Shown here: piece after piece, positions 1 through 8,143 of the stretch
Numbering within the stretch: the stretch's first letter is position 1
Layout: each line of letters opens with the position of its first letter
Assembly: GCA_015491905.1 (NCBI GenBank)
Contig: WGGC01000175.1
Location: 1-34,797 of the forward strand
DNA from: Bacteroidales bacterium
Lineage (GTDB): Bacteria > Bacteroidota > Bacteroidia > Bacteroidales > F082
Length of the DNA: 34,797 nucleotides
Direction: 5' to 3'
The notes under the pieces: generated by a model
Seen by the model: the letters and a program-made list of their open reading frames with translations, nothing else
Databases searched by the model: none
Told to the model about the DNA's origin: nothing
Position numbers and translations under genes: made by a program

Positions 1-482
1 AAAATAACACATGTAGCCCGGTCAGTATAATCAGTTATTGAAGACATCTTATCAGCTCCTACAACTATAACTTTTTTGTATTCGCCTGATTCTACGTATT
101 TAGAAGCTGTAACTAAAGCATATATAAAAGTAGAACAGGCGGCATTCATATCAAAGCTAAAAGCATTTTTTATGCCCGTCTTATCACTAATAATATTAGC
201 AGTAGCAGGGAATTGCATATCAGGCGTAACAGTAGCACAAATAAGTAAATCTACTTCTTCCGGTTTTGTATTAGTTTTTTTCAATAATCCCTTTACTGCT
301 TCTACTGCCATATCAGAAGTACCCTTATCTTTTCCTTTAAGAATATGTCTTTCCTTAATACCGGTACGGGAAGTAATCCATGCATCATTGGTATCAACTA
401 TTTTTTCAAGGTCTTTGTTAGTTAGTACATCTTTGGGTACCCATGCATGGATACCCGTTATGGCCGCATTAATTTTCTTCAT
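1..482 (-). CDS. fabH: Beta-ketoacyl-ACP synthase III (FabH), 5' part only
   Basis: The first 160 codons of FabH, which condenses acetyl-CoA with malonyl-ACP to start fatty acid synthesis in the cytoplasm. The frame opens with an ATG at 480-482 and runs off the left edge without a stop. The N-terminus MKKINAAITGIHAWVPK, the DAWITSRTGIKER stretch and the NAACSTF active-site motif (catalytic Cys about residue 116) are typical of the family. The catalytic His and Asn lie beyond the edge. It follows rpmF, as in many bacteria, but plsX, often between the two, is absent here, and a hairpin separates them, so fabH may have its own promoter. Family assignment is firm from the motifs. Confidence 0.93.
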   Translation of the reverse strand, partial: MKKINAAITGIHAWVPKDVLTNKDLEKIVDTNDAWITSRTGIKERHILKGKDKGTSDMAVEAVKGLLKKTNTKPEEVDLLICATVTPDMQFPATANIISDKTGIKNAFSFDMNAACSTFIYALVTASKYVESGEYKKVIVVGADKMSSITDYTDRATCVI

Positions 483-576
483 TTTTAGATATGTTTTTCA
501 ATAAATAATATATAAGCAATATCTTATAAATAATCCACTTTAAATAAAAAATATCAAATGTTATCAAATGAACAAG

Positions 577-617
577 AAAAGCCCTTATCTTTTTTCAAGA
601 TAAAGGCCTTTAATTTT
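577..617 (-). terminator. Hairpin between rpmF and fabH, probable terminator
   Basis: Arms at 577-589 and 599-611 pair almost fully (GATAAGGGCTTT against its complement with one bulge). On the minus strand the second arm runs into TTTTCTTGTT, a modest T tract, so it can end the yceD-rpmF transcript. The plus-strand side has a longer T run, but no plus-strand gene needs it. Confidence 0.6.
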
Positions 618-672
618 TTTCATAAATAATCAATGGTAGTGATTTACTTTTAACGAATTACAAAGTTTTTAG

Positions 673-861
673 CTAAGCTTCGTTTCCCTGGACAACTAAT
701 TTTCCCTTATAATATAAATCACCATCAACATAATATGCACGGTGATACACATGAACAGTACCTGTTGTAGGACAAGTAGCTAAAACAGGAGCATTAGCTT
801 TTAAATGAGTTCTTCTTTTATCTCTTCTTGTTCTTGAAATTTTCCTTTTTGGATGTGCCAT
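673..861 (-). CDS. rpmF: 50S ribosomal protein bL32
   Basis: A 62-residue basic protein of the large ribosomal subunit. It starts [19 protein letters not shown], the bL32 signature, and continues with [17 protein letters not shown]. Many bL32 proteins carry four cysteines that bind zinc. Only one Cys is left here (about residue 30), so this is the zinc-independent form. It lies 28 bases after the yceD-like gene on the same strand, the usual pairing, and is followed by a hairpin before fabH. Length and start fit the family. Confidence 0.95.
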   Translation of the reverse strand: MAHPKRKISRTRRDKRRTHLKANAPVLATCPTTGTVHVYHRAYYVDGDLYYKGKLVVQGNEA

Positions 862-889
862 TTTCCTTAAATTTTATATAGTCTAATTA

Positions 890-1423
890 TTATTTTTTTA
901 ATTTTTTTAATTCCTCCCATCTGGGATCAACCTTAGGGCTTGCTGTTTCTTCGAGTTTTTTAAGCATTTCCGGATTACAAGTACTAATACCATTTTCATC
1001 ATCGGGATGAACATGTTTTATGGGCAAAAGCAGATTAATATACTCATAAACATATTGTCCTAAATCCAGTCTTGATTCGGTAAAAGGAAGCTCAATCATA
1101 TCGTCAGAAATCTCTCTGAATAATTCACCATACTTTACAATAAGCTGAAAATCCCCTTCTAAAGGTTGTTCATACATTTCCAAACAACGATCGCAATTTA
1201 ACCATACATTTCCCGTAAAATGGAAATCAAAACGCATTAAATTTGATTCTTTTTCTAAACTTAAACTTAGATTTAGACTTCCACTTTTAATATCTGTAAA
1301 CTCAAAGTCCTCAAAGAACGAATTATTAATAACAAAGTTATAATTATGAAACCCTATGCTTAATCCTTTAAAAGGAATTACAAGCTCTTTATTCTTATAC
1401 ACGTTATCAAAATTGGGCGGCAA
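890..1423 (-). CDS. YceD/DUF177 family protein
   Basis: About 177 residues, the YceD (DUF177) family that almost always sits directly before rpmF. Bacterial and plant members are linked to 23S rRNA accumulation. The motif LNCDRCLEMYEQPLEG, with its CxxC, is the family's best mark; a second conserved part is the acidic DDMIELPFTESRLDLGQYVYEYI segment in the middle (given here as two parts: DDMIELPF and LDLGQYVYEYI). No ATG opens the frame: the longest version begins with TTG, and a GTG lies seven codons further in, so the exact start is open. The gene is probably co-transcribed with rpmF. Confidence 0.85.
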   Translation of the reverse strand: MPPNFDNVYKNKELVIPFKGLSIGFHNYNFVINNSFFEDFEFTDIKSGSLNLSLSLEKESNLMRFDFHFTGNVWLNCDRCLEMYEQPLEGDFQLIVKYGELFREISDDMIELPFTESRLDLGQYVYEYINLLLPIKHVHPDDENGISTCNPEMLKKLEETASPKVDPRWEELKKLKK

Positions 1424-1544
1424 AATTATTGATAATAATTGGTTAAAACAAATTTTTCCTTTTTAATTTTTTATCACTGCCTTCCGGTTGGTCTCTTTTA
1501 TATTTTAAAATTAGGCATTATATAATAATCTGAATTCTATATAT

Positions 1545-1562
1545 GCTTTCTATATAGAAAGC
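1545..1562. repeat. 18-base perfect palindrome
   Basis: GCTTTCTATATAGAAAGC reads identically on both strands. It lies in the divergent gap about 300 bases before the efflux operon and could be a regulator site or a short hairpin. There is no T tract to make it a terminator. Confidence 0.6.
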
Positions 1563-1647
1563 CGGAAATGACCCTAATAGAATGTTATTACAAAAAAAGT
1601 ATAACTCTTTTCAAAAATTGTGTAACGTCATAGTGAAAAGCCTCACC

Positions 1648-1655
1648 TACTTTTG
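1648..1655 (+). promoter_or_regulatory. Candidate -7 promoter box for the efflux operon
   Basis: TACTTTTG matches the Bacteroidota -7 consensus TAnnTTTG. No clear -33 TTTG stands at the right distance. If used, transcription would begin near 1660 and the mRNA would carry a leader of about 200 bases containing the inverted repeat at 1771-1799. Confidence 0.35.
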
Positions 1656-1730
1656 CCTCATAAAAAAATCATTTTTTCTATATGCCTGTAATTAATAATA
1701 ATAAAAGGTAATTATTCAAGAAAAAATTAT

Positions 1731-1865
1731 ATGAAACGTTCATGAGTGAATGTTTTTTAAATCACAGTCACCCTGTGAAATAGAAAAAATTACACAGGGA
1801 GGGGAAAACGATTATTAATATATGGTAAACTACATATGACAAATTAAATATAAAGTTATAAACAC
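1731..1865 (+). promoter_or_regulatory. Duplicated upstream element, copy 1 (inverted repeat CCCTGTGAAAT)
   Basis: About 135 bases directly before the outer-membrane factor gene that align with 8013-8143 before the PII-like gene. The best-conserved core is TTAAATCACA, then CACCCTGTGAAATAGAAA, then CACAGGG. The core is an inverted repeat with 11-base arms at 1770-1799 (CCCTGTGAAAT and ATTACACAGGG, one mispair) around a 7-base spacer. A further TCACAG to CTGTGA pair overlaps the left arm. It may be a repressor or activator operator, or an RNA hairpin in a leader. Its sharing by two efflux-linked genes points to common control. Confidence 0.75.
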
Positions 1866-3149
1866 ATGAAACATATTATTATCTATTTTCTTATTTTTTT
1901 ATCCTTTACGGGACATCCAATAAAAGCCCAGGAAAAAGTTAAACCATTAACACTACTGACTGAAAAGGCCATTTCTGTTAATCCGGAGATAAAAAAACTA
2001 AAAGCAAGATGGGAGGCTGCCAGACAAAATATTCGAATTGGAACAAATTTGGCTGATCCGGAATTAAACATTGGAATTATCAATGTCCCTGTAAACACTT
2101 TTTCACTTAATCAGGAGGCTATGACAGCAAAAATAGCAGGGATAACCCAACGAATTCCATATCCGGGAAGTTTGAAAGCTAAAGCTAAAGTAAAATCAAT
2201 GGATACCGCCATTATTACCAGTCAAATAGAAGACCTTAAAAATCAAATTACCTATCAGGTTTCCTTTCTTTACTTTAATTTACAAGAAATACGAAAGGAA
2301 AAAGAACTTACACAAGAGAGTATACAGTTATTAAAACAGATTTCTAATGTAGTAAAAAGGAAATACGAAGTAGGATCGGCTACTTTACAACAAATTATAC
2401 AGGTTGAAGTACGAATTACTCAGTTAAAGGATAAACTTCAATCATTATCCGGAGATGAAAACGACCAGGAGTCTCAAATCAATGCTTTGCTTCATAATAA
2501 GACTAATACAAAAATAAAAACGGGCACTATTGAGAAAACCGGTGATTTTAATTTGAAGACAGACAGTCTGTTAGCAACAGCAAAAAATTATCGCCCTCTT
2601 TTACATGAAATTCAATTATTTAAGACAAAGGCTGAACTAATTAAAAAAGAAGCTCGATATACATTTTATCCAAATTTTAAAGTAGGAATACAATATTCGC
2701 AAAGAGGATTTAACAGTCTATCAGGAATAAATTACCCTGATTTTCTTGGGGTTGTTGTTGGCATTTCTATACCGGTGAATTATGGCGGAAAGAAAACTGC
2801 AAAGATAAAAAAGGCAAAGTATTTACAAGAAGAGTACATACAGCAATACAATACATCAATACAAACATTACGTCAAAATTTTGGAAAGTTAACTTCATTA
2901 CTAGAATCTCTTAAAGAAAGAGAATCTCTTTTAGCCGAAACATTATTACCACAATCCATACAATCATACAAAGCCTCTTTAGCAGATTATCAGGTTAATA
3001 AAATTGACTTTGTAAATGTTATTCAAGCAGAGGATAATATTTTAAAAGTTAAAACCAGTATAGCGAAACTACGGACAAACTATAAAAAGAAGTTAGCACA
3101 AATTGAATTTTTGTCTGGAAAAAATATCATTCAAATAAATAAAAAGTAA
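1866..3149 (+). CDS. TolC-family outer-membrane efflux protein (CusC/CzcC type)
   Basis: A 427-residue outer-membrane factor, the channel of a tripartite metal efflux pump. It begins with a signal peptide (MKHIIIYFLIFLSFTGHPIKAQ, hydrophobic through about residue 16, cut near KAQ) and has no lipobox cysteine. The rest is rich in long helices, with the TolC-type repeat visible as two similar halves and the segment GVVVGISIPVNYGGKKTAKI typical of the second half. It is first in an operon with the adaptor (7-base gap) and the RND pump. The ATG follows TTATAAACAC, the same leader seen before two other copper-linked genes here. Family assignment is firm; copper or silver as substrate follows from the pump downstream. 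Confidence 0.9.
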   Translation: MKHIIIYFLIFLSFTGHPIKAQEKVKPLTLLTEKAISVNPEIKKLKARWEAARQNIRIGTNLADPELNIGIINVPVNTFSLNQEAMTAKIAGITQRIPYPGSLKAKAKVKSMDTAIITSQIEDLKNQITYQVSFLYFNLQEIRKEKELTQESIQLLKQISNVVKRKYEVGSATLQQIIQVEVRITQLKDKLQSLSGDENDQESQINALLHNKTNTKIKTGTIEKTGDFNLKTDSLLATAKNYRPLLHEIQLFKTKAELIKKEARYTFYPNFKVGIQYSQRGFNSLSGINYPDFLGVVVGISIPVNYGGKKTAKIKKAKYLQEEYIQQYNTSIQTLRQNFGKLTSLLESLKERESLLAETLLPQSIQSYKASLADYQVNKIDFVNVIQAEDNILKVKTSIAKLRTNYKKKLAQIEFLSGKNIIQINKK

Positions 3150-3156
3150 TTATATC

Positions 3157-4683
3157 ATGAATAAAAGAATTTTTACCTCTATTTTATTAATAATTATAGG
3201 TGCAGCAGCGGGTGTTGCCGGATATTATTTAATACAAAAAAATAAAAAACCATCTGTTTCTTTAACCGGGAATACTTCCTCAAAGAAAGAACGTAAAATA
3301 CTTTATTGGCGTGCACCAATGAATCCAAAAGAAATTTACAACCATCCCGGCAAATCTAATATGGGTATGGACTTGGTACCTGTATATGCCGATGAGGGAG
3401 GAGAAAGTGGGGTTGTTTCAATTAACCCTGTAATAGAGCAGGATATGAATGTTAAAATTACCACTGTAAAATCAGGAAAATTACACGCAGATATCTATAC
3501 CAATGGTAATCTTCAGCCCGATGAAAGAAATGAATTTACAGTAACAACTAAAACGGGTGGGTGGATTGAAAAAATGTATATCGACTATACTGGACAGAAA
3601 GTTCATAAAGGAGACAATTTAATAAAAATATATTCTCCCGAATTGGTTTCTGCACAAGAAGAATATTTAACTGCCCTGGCTTATGACAAAGCCATGAAAA
3701 ATACAGCCGCCCCATCTTCATTATTAAAAAATGCTATTAGAAAACTTCAATTGTTGGATGTATCTAAAAATGAAATACAACAACTAAAAGAAACTATGAA
3801 AGTAAAAAAATATATTATTCTTAAGGCTCCTTTTAGTGGCACTGTTTTGGAGAAAAAAGTTGAAACAGGTGCTAAAATAAGTCGTGGTACTCCTTTATTA
3901 AAAATTGCTAATTTAAGTAACCTATGGATCTGGGCAGATATTTATGCATACGAGCTTGATAAAATTCAGCTGCAGCTTCCTGTTAAAGTTACTATCGACT
4001 ATTTACCGGGAAAATCTTTTAACGGGAATATATCTTTTATAAACCCTACCGTAAATAAGAAAACCAGAACAGTAAAAGTTCGAATAGAAATCCCCAATAA
4101 AAAAGGTTTACTAAAACCGGGAATGTTTGCTAATGTTGACATAACAGGAAAAAGCCTTGGAGTATATCCATTAGTACCCGAACAGGCTATTTTAAGAAGC
4201 GGCAGAAAGAATACTGTAATTATATCATTAGGTAATGGGAAGTTTAAACCTGCAGAAGTTGAGCTTGGAGGATATGCAGATGGATATTATCAGATTTTGA
4301 AGGGGCTTAATGCAGGAACAAAAATTGTAACCTCCGCACAATTCTTAATAGATTCTGAATCTAGCTTAAGAGCCTCTTTGGATATGTTTTCCGGTTCTGA
4401 TAACAAAAAGAAAAGCATCAAAAAAAACATTAAAAAACAACCTCATAACAATTCAGAAAAAAATGATAAAAATCAAAAAGATTCTGAATTAATTAGAAAA
4501 GGAGTAATCAATGTAGAGGCTATAGATAAAAATAATGACGGAATTCTCTATCAGGATATAATGGATTGGAATGTGATTTCGGATAAACCGGGAACATGTC
4601 CGGTTTGCGGAATGAAACTCCGAAAAATGACTATTAAACAAGTAAAGCATAACCTGAAAGAACATGGTTTTCAGTATAAATAA
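3157..4683 (+). CDS. RND efflux periplasmic adaptor (CusB type) with an extra C-terminal metal-binding-like domain
   Basis: A 508-residue membrane-fusion protein linking the pump to the outer-membrane channel. In order: membrane anchor (about 7-26); a heavy-metal-binding module (about 49-78) in which YWRAPMNP and KSNMGMDLVPVY keep Met55, Met69 and Met71 but have no cysteine; the HlyD-type barrel and lipoyl parts (about 100-400, for example KAPFSGTVLEKKVETGAKI, shown in part as APFSGTVLEKKV); a Lys/Asn-rich linker (about 415-445); and a 63-residue C-terminal domain (446-508) with an EF-hand-like loop DKNNDGIL and CPVCGMKL (Cys481, Cys484, Met486). That last domain recurs at the end of the Met-rich protein at 19709-20689. 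Standard CusB proteins end before it. Confidence 0.9.
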   Translation: MNKRIFTSILLIIIGAAAGVAGYYLIQKNKKPSVSLTGNTSSKKERKILYWRAPMNPKEIYNHPGKSNMGMDLVPVYADEGGESGVVSINPVIEQDMNVKITTVKSGKLHADIYTNGNLQPDERNEFTVTTKTGGWIEKMYIDYTGQKVHKGDNLIKIYSPELVSAQEEYLTALAYDKAMKNTAAPSSLLKNAIRKLQLLDVSKNEIQQLKETMKVKKYIILKAPFSGTVLEKKVETGAKISRGTPLLKIANLSNLWIWADIYAYELDKIQLQLPVKVTIDYLPGKSFNGNISFINPTVNKKTRTVKVRIEIPNKKGLLKPGMFANVDITGKSLGVYPLVPEQAILRSGRKNTVIISLGNGKFKPAEVELGGYADGYYQILKGLNAGTKIVTSAQFLIDSESSLRASLDMFSGSDNKKKSIKKNIKKQPHNNSEKNDKNQKDSELIRKGVINVEAIDKNNDGILYQDIMDWNVISDKPGTCPVCGMKLRKMTIKQVKHNLKEHGFQYK

Positions 4684-4756
4684 TAATATGTTAAGCCTTG
4701 TTATTCAAAGGGTTTAAAGAAAAAAGGTTTTAAAAAAGTATATAAAGAAAAAGAAC

Positions 4757-7700
4757 ATGGTACCAAAAGATACAAATAATGACGGACTTATAGCCAAAAT
4801 TATCGAATGGTCTTTAAATAATAAAGCCCTGGTGATAATATTAACTGTAGCGCTTGTGTTAGCAGGGGTATGGGCTATAAAAAACACATCGGTGGATGCT
4901 ATTCCCGACTTAAGCGATGTCCAGGTAATAGTATTTACAAAATATCCTGGGCAGGGGCCACAAATAGTAGAAGATCAGGTTACTTACCCTTTAACTACAA
5001 AAATGCTTTCTGTTCCCGGAGCGATAAATGTAAGAGGTTATTCCTTTTTCGGTTTTTCAATGGTTTACATTATTTTTAAGGATGGAACAGATTTATATTG
5101 GGCAAGAAGTCGCGTACTGGAATATTTAAGTTCATTGCAAAGTCAGCTTCCCCAGGGCGTTTCTCCTGAATTAGGCCCTGATGCCACAGGTCTCGGATGG
5201 GTATATGAGTATGTTCTAAAATCCAAAAAAAGAAGTCTTCAAGAGTTACGGTCAATTCAAGATTGGTTTTTAAGATATGAGCTTACAGCTGTTCCGGGGG
5301 TATCAGAAGTAGCAAGTCTTGGTGGTTTTGTAAAACAATATCAGGTTAATGTTAATCCTATTAAACTGGCCAGTTATGACTTATCATTAGAAAAAGTAAA
5401 AAAAGCCATTGTTAAAAGTAACAATGATGTAGGAGGACGATTACTTGAAATGGGAGAAATGGAGTTTATGGTAAGAGGTCTGGGTTATATTAAAAACAAA
5501 AAAGACCTTAAAAATATTGCTATTGGAATAAACAAAAGCACAGGAACCCCAATTTATTTAAAAGATATTGCAAATGTGGTAATTGGCCCAGAGATTAGGA
5601 GAGGGGTAGCAGACTGGAACGGAAACGGAGAAGTTGTTGGAGGTATTGTTATTCAACGTTTTGGAGAAAACGGATTAAAAGTTATTGAAGGTGTAAAAAA
5701 GAAACTGGCTGAATTAAAAAAATCCCTTCCTGACGATGTACAAATTATTACAGCTTATGACCGTTCCGGGTTAATTTCAAAGGCAATTGATAATTTAAAA
5801 GATAAACTACTTGAAGAGATAATAGTTGTTTCAATTGTGATTTTTGTGTTTCTACTTCACTTCAGAAGTTCTCTAGTTGCTATTTTCACTTTACCAACAG
5901 CAGTATTAGGAGCATTATTAATTATGCATTTACAAGGTATCAATGCTAACATTATGTCGTTGGGAGGTATTGCTATTGCTATTGGAGCTATGGTAGACGC
6001 CTCTATTATCATGGTTGAAAACGCTCAATCGCACGTACTTCATAATCAGTTATTGCCTCCGGAAAAAAGAAAACCACATTGGGCAGTTATTATGGAGGCA
6101 TCAAAAGAAGTAGGGCCATCAATTTTCTTTTCATTGATAGTAATTGTAGTTTCTTTTTTACCTGTTTTCGCTTTGGAACAACAAGAAGGCCGCTTATTTA
6201 AACCTCTTGCCTATACAAAATCTTATTCAATGCTAGTAGGAGCAATACTTGCAATTACTATTGTACCGGTATTAATGGGTTATTTTATCCGGGGAAAAAT
6301 GAAGAAGGAGGAAGATAATCCTATTACCAGGTTTCTCATGTATATTTATCACCCTATAGTTGATTTTGTGATGAAACAAAGGTGGTTGGTATTAATTATA
6401 GCAGTAGTAATATTGATTGCCACCTGGTTTCCATATAAAAAGTTAGGGTCTGAATTTATGCCTCCATTATATGAAGGCGATTTACTATATATGCCTACTA
6501 CCCTTCCGGGGATATCTATTACAAAGGCGCGTCAGCTGTTACAGCAAACGGATAAAATAATCAAATCATTTCCCGAAGTAAAATCAGTTCTAGGCAAAGT
6601 AGGCAGAGCTGAAACAGCAACAGATCCCGCCCCACTCTCAATGATAGAAACCACTATCCAGCTTAAGCCGCAACATGAATGGCCAAAAGGCATGACTCCT
6701 AAAAAATTAATTGACAAAATGGATGCTGCCATAAAGATACCTGGAGTGACAAATGCATGGACAATGCCTATTAAAACACGCATTGACATGCTTTCTACAG
6801 GTATAAAAACACCTGTTGGAATAAAAATTTCCGGACCTGATTTAAGTGTTTTACAAAAACTTGGGCAGGAAATAGAAAGAGTAGTACGTAAAGTGCCAGG
6901 AACCAGATCGGTATATTCAGAAAGAGCAGAAGGAGGGAATTATATTGATTTTGACATTAACAGAAAAGCAATTGCCAGATACGGTTTAACTGTAGGAAAT
7001 GTTGAAAATATTTTCATGTCTGCAGTAGGAGGTATGAATATTACAAAAACTGTAGAAGGTCTGGAAAGATATCCTGTAAATTTAAGGTATGAGAGAGATT
7101 TTAGAAATAACATACCAGCAATTGAGCGTGTACTGGTCCCTTTGCCAAAAGGAGGCCACATTCCTTTAAGTCAGCTTGGAAAAATAGTAATAAAAAAAGG
7201 CCCACCAGTAATTAAATCAGAAAATGCACGGCCAAACTCATGGGTGTATATTGATATTGAAAATACAGATGTAGGAACATATGTTAAAAATGCCCAGAAA
7301 ATTGTAGGTAAAAAGATTCACTTGCCAGCTGGATATTCCTTAATATGGAGTGGTCAATATGAATATATGCAGAGAGCAGCCAAAACCTTGTCATTGGTTA
7401 TTCCCCTTACCTTATTAATTGTAATTTTACTACTGTATTTTAATACTAAATCATTTACCAAAACAGGAATTATCCTTCTGGCATTACCTTTTTCTATGGT
7501 TGGTGCTATTTGGTTTTTATACTTTGCAGGATACCATATGAGTGTAGCCGTTTGGGTTGGAATTATTGCCTTGCTGGGGGTAAGTGCCGAAACCGGAGTT
7601 ATAATGTTGCTTTATTTGGATATAGCTTATGAAAACTGGTATAAATCTGGGAAACTAAAAACTCTGCATGATTTAAGAGAATCTATTTTTGATGGTGCAG

Positions 7701-7927
7701 TGAAGCGTATTAGACCAAAAATGATGACAGTTACTGTTTTATTTTTTGGATTATTACCCATTTTGCTGGGCCATGCTGCAGGAAGCGATGTAATGAAAAG
7801 AATTGCTGCTCCTATGGTTGGTGGTATTTTTACCAGTTTAATAATGGAATTAACAATTTTCCCGGCTATTTTTTACATTATAAAAAAAAGAAAATTACGA
7901 AAACAAGGATTGATTACTAAAGATTAA
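4757..7927 (+). CDS. cusA: CusA-type Cu(I)/Ag(I) RND efflux pump
   Basis: A 1056-residue inner-membrane proton-driven RND pump of the heavy-metal (HME) group. The three methionines that bind copper in E. coli CusA (573, 623, 672) are all present with the same spacing: Met579 in LLYMPTTLPG, Met629 in APLSMIETT and Met678 in RIDMLSTGIK. The proton-relay residues are there too: Asp in GAMVDASIIMVENA, Glu in SAETGVIMLLY and Lys in RIRPKMMTV. These features favour Cu(I)/Ag(I) over Zn/Co/Cd. Twelve membrane segments in two sets surround two periplasmic loops, and the length is normal. It closes the three-gene operon and is followed by a strong terminator. The 73-base gap after the adaptor holds nothing notable. 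Confidence 0.93.
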   Translation: MVPKDTNNDGLIAKIIEWSLNNKALVIILTVALVLAGVWAIKNTSVDAIPDLSDVQVIVFTKYPGQGPQIVEDQVTYPLTTKMLSVPGAINVRGYSFFGFSMVYIIFKDGTDLYWARSRVLEYLSSLQSQLPQGVSPELGPDATGLGWVYEYVLKSKKRSLQELRSIQDWFLRYELTAVPGVSEVASLGGFVKQYQVNVNPIKLASYDLSLEKVKKAIVKSNNDVGGRLLEMGEMEFMVRGLGYIKNKKDLKNIAIGINKSTGTPIYLKDIANVVIGPEIRRGVADWNGNGEVVGGIVIQRFGENGLKVIEGVKKKLAELKKSLPDDVQIITAYDRSGLISKAIDNLKDKLLEEIIVVSIVIFVFLLHFRSSLVAIFTLPTAVLGALLIMHLQGINANIMSLGGIAIAIGAMVDASIIMVENAQSHVLHNQLLPPEKRKPHWAVIMEASKEVGPSIFFSLIVIVVSFLPVFALEQQEGRLFKPLAYTKSYSMLVGAILAITIVPVLMGYFIRGKMKKEEDNPITRFLMYIYHPIVDFVMKQRWLVLIIAVVILIATWFPYKKLGSEFMPPLYEGDLLYMPTTLPGISITKARQLLQQTDKIIKSFPEVKSVLGKVGRAETATDPAPLSMIETTIQLKPQHEWPKGMTPKKLIDKMDAAIKIPGVTNAWTMPIKTRIDMLSTGIKTPVGIKISGPDLSVLQKLGQEIERVVRKVPGTRSVYSERAEGGNYIDFDINRKAIARYGLTVGNVENIFMSAVGGMNITKTVEGLERYPVNLRYERDFRNNIPAIERVLVPLPKGGHIPLSQLGKIVIKKGPPVIKSENARPNSWVYIDIENTDVGTYVKNAQKIVGKKIHLPAGYSLIWSGQYEYMQRAAKTLSLVIPLTLLIVILLLYFNTKSFTKTGIILLALPFSMVGAIWFLYFAGYHMSVAVWVGIIALLGVSAETGVIMLLYLDIAYENWYKSGKLKTLHDLRESIFDGAVKRIRPKMMTVTVLFFGLLPILLGHAAGSDVMKRIAAPMVGGIFTSLIMELTIFPAIFYIIKKRKLRKQGLITKD

Positions 7928-7943
7928 ATAAACGTAAAGTTAA

Positions 7944-7983
7944 AAAAGGGTAAAAGGCATAATAATGCTTTTACCCTTTTAAT
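7944..7983 (+). terminator. Rho-independent terminator after the RND pump
   Basis: Arms AAAAGGGTAAAAGGCAT (7944-7960) and ATGCTTTTACCCTTTT (7965-7980) pair with one bulge around a four-base loop and end in a T run. It separates the efflux operon from the PII-like gene, so the latter needs its own promoter. Confidence 0.85.
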
Positions 7984-8012
7984 AATCTTTCACTTTAAAA
8001 TTTTTTAAACAC

Positions 8013-8143
8013 ATGAAACGTCCAGGATTGAATAATTATTAAATCACATTCACCCTGTGAAATAGAAAAAATTTCACAGGGCAGGGAAAATAATTATTCA
8101 ATTACGGTAATATCTGACCAATGAAACACAAAATTATAAACAC
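8013..8143 (+). promoter_or_regulatory. Duplicated upstream element, copy 2 (perfect inverted repeat CCCTGTGAAAT)
   Basis: Second copy of the element at 1731-1865. Here the core is perfect: CCCTGTGAAAT (8053-8063) and ATTTCACAGGG (8071-8081) pair over 11 bases with a 7-base spacer. It sits 62 bases before the ATG of the PII-like gene, against 66 bases in copy 1. No TAnnTTTG box is visible, so the promoter is unassigned. Confidence 0.75.

Larger units (their letters stand above)
1424..1865. other. Intergenic regulatory region between yceD and the cus-type operon
   Basis: A divergent 440-base gap without a credible gene. It holds an 18-base perfect palindrome (1545-1562), a TACTTTTG box at 1648-1655 that fits the Bacteroidota -7 consensus, and the first copy of the duplicated element described separately (1731-1865). 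Confidence 0.7.

Noticed and set aside
76-504. Plus-strand open frame of 142 codons at the left edge
   Set aside because: It is antisense to fabH, whose minus-strand translation carries the family motifs. The plus frame has no recognisable domain.
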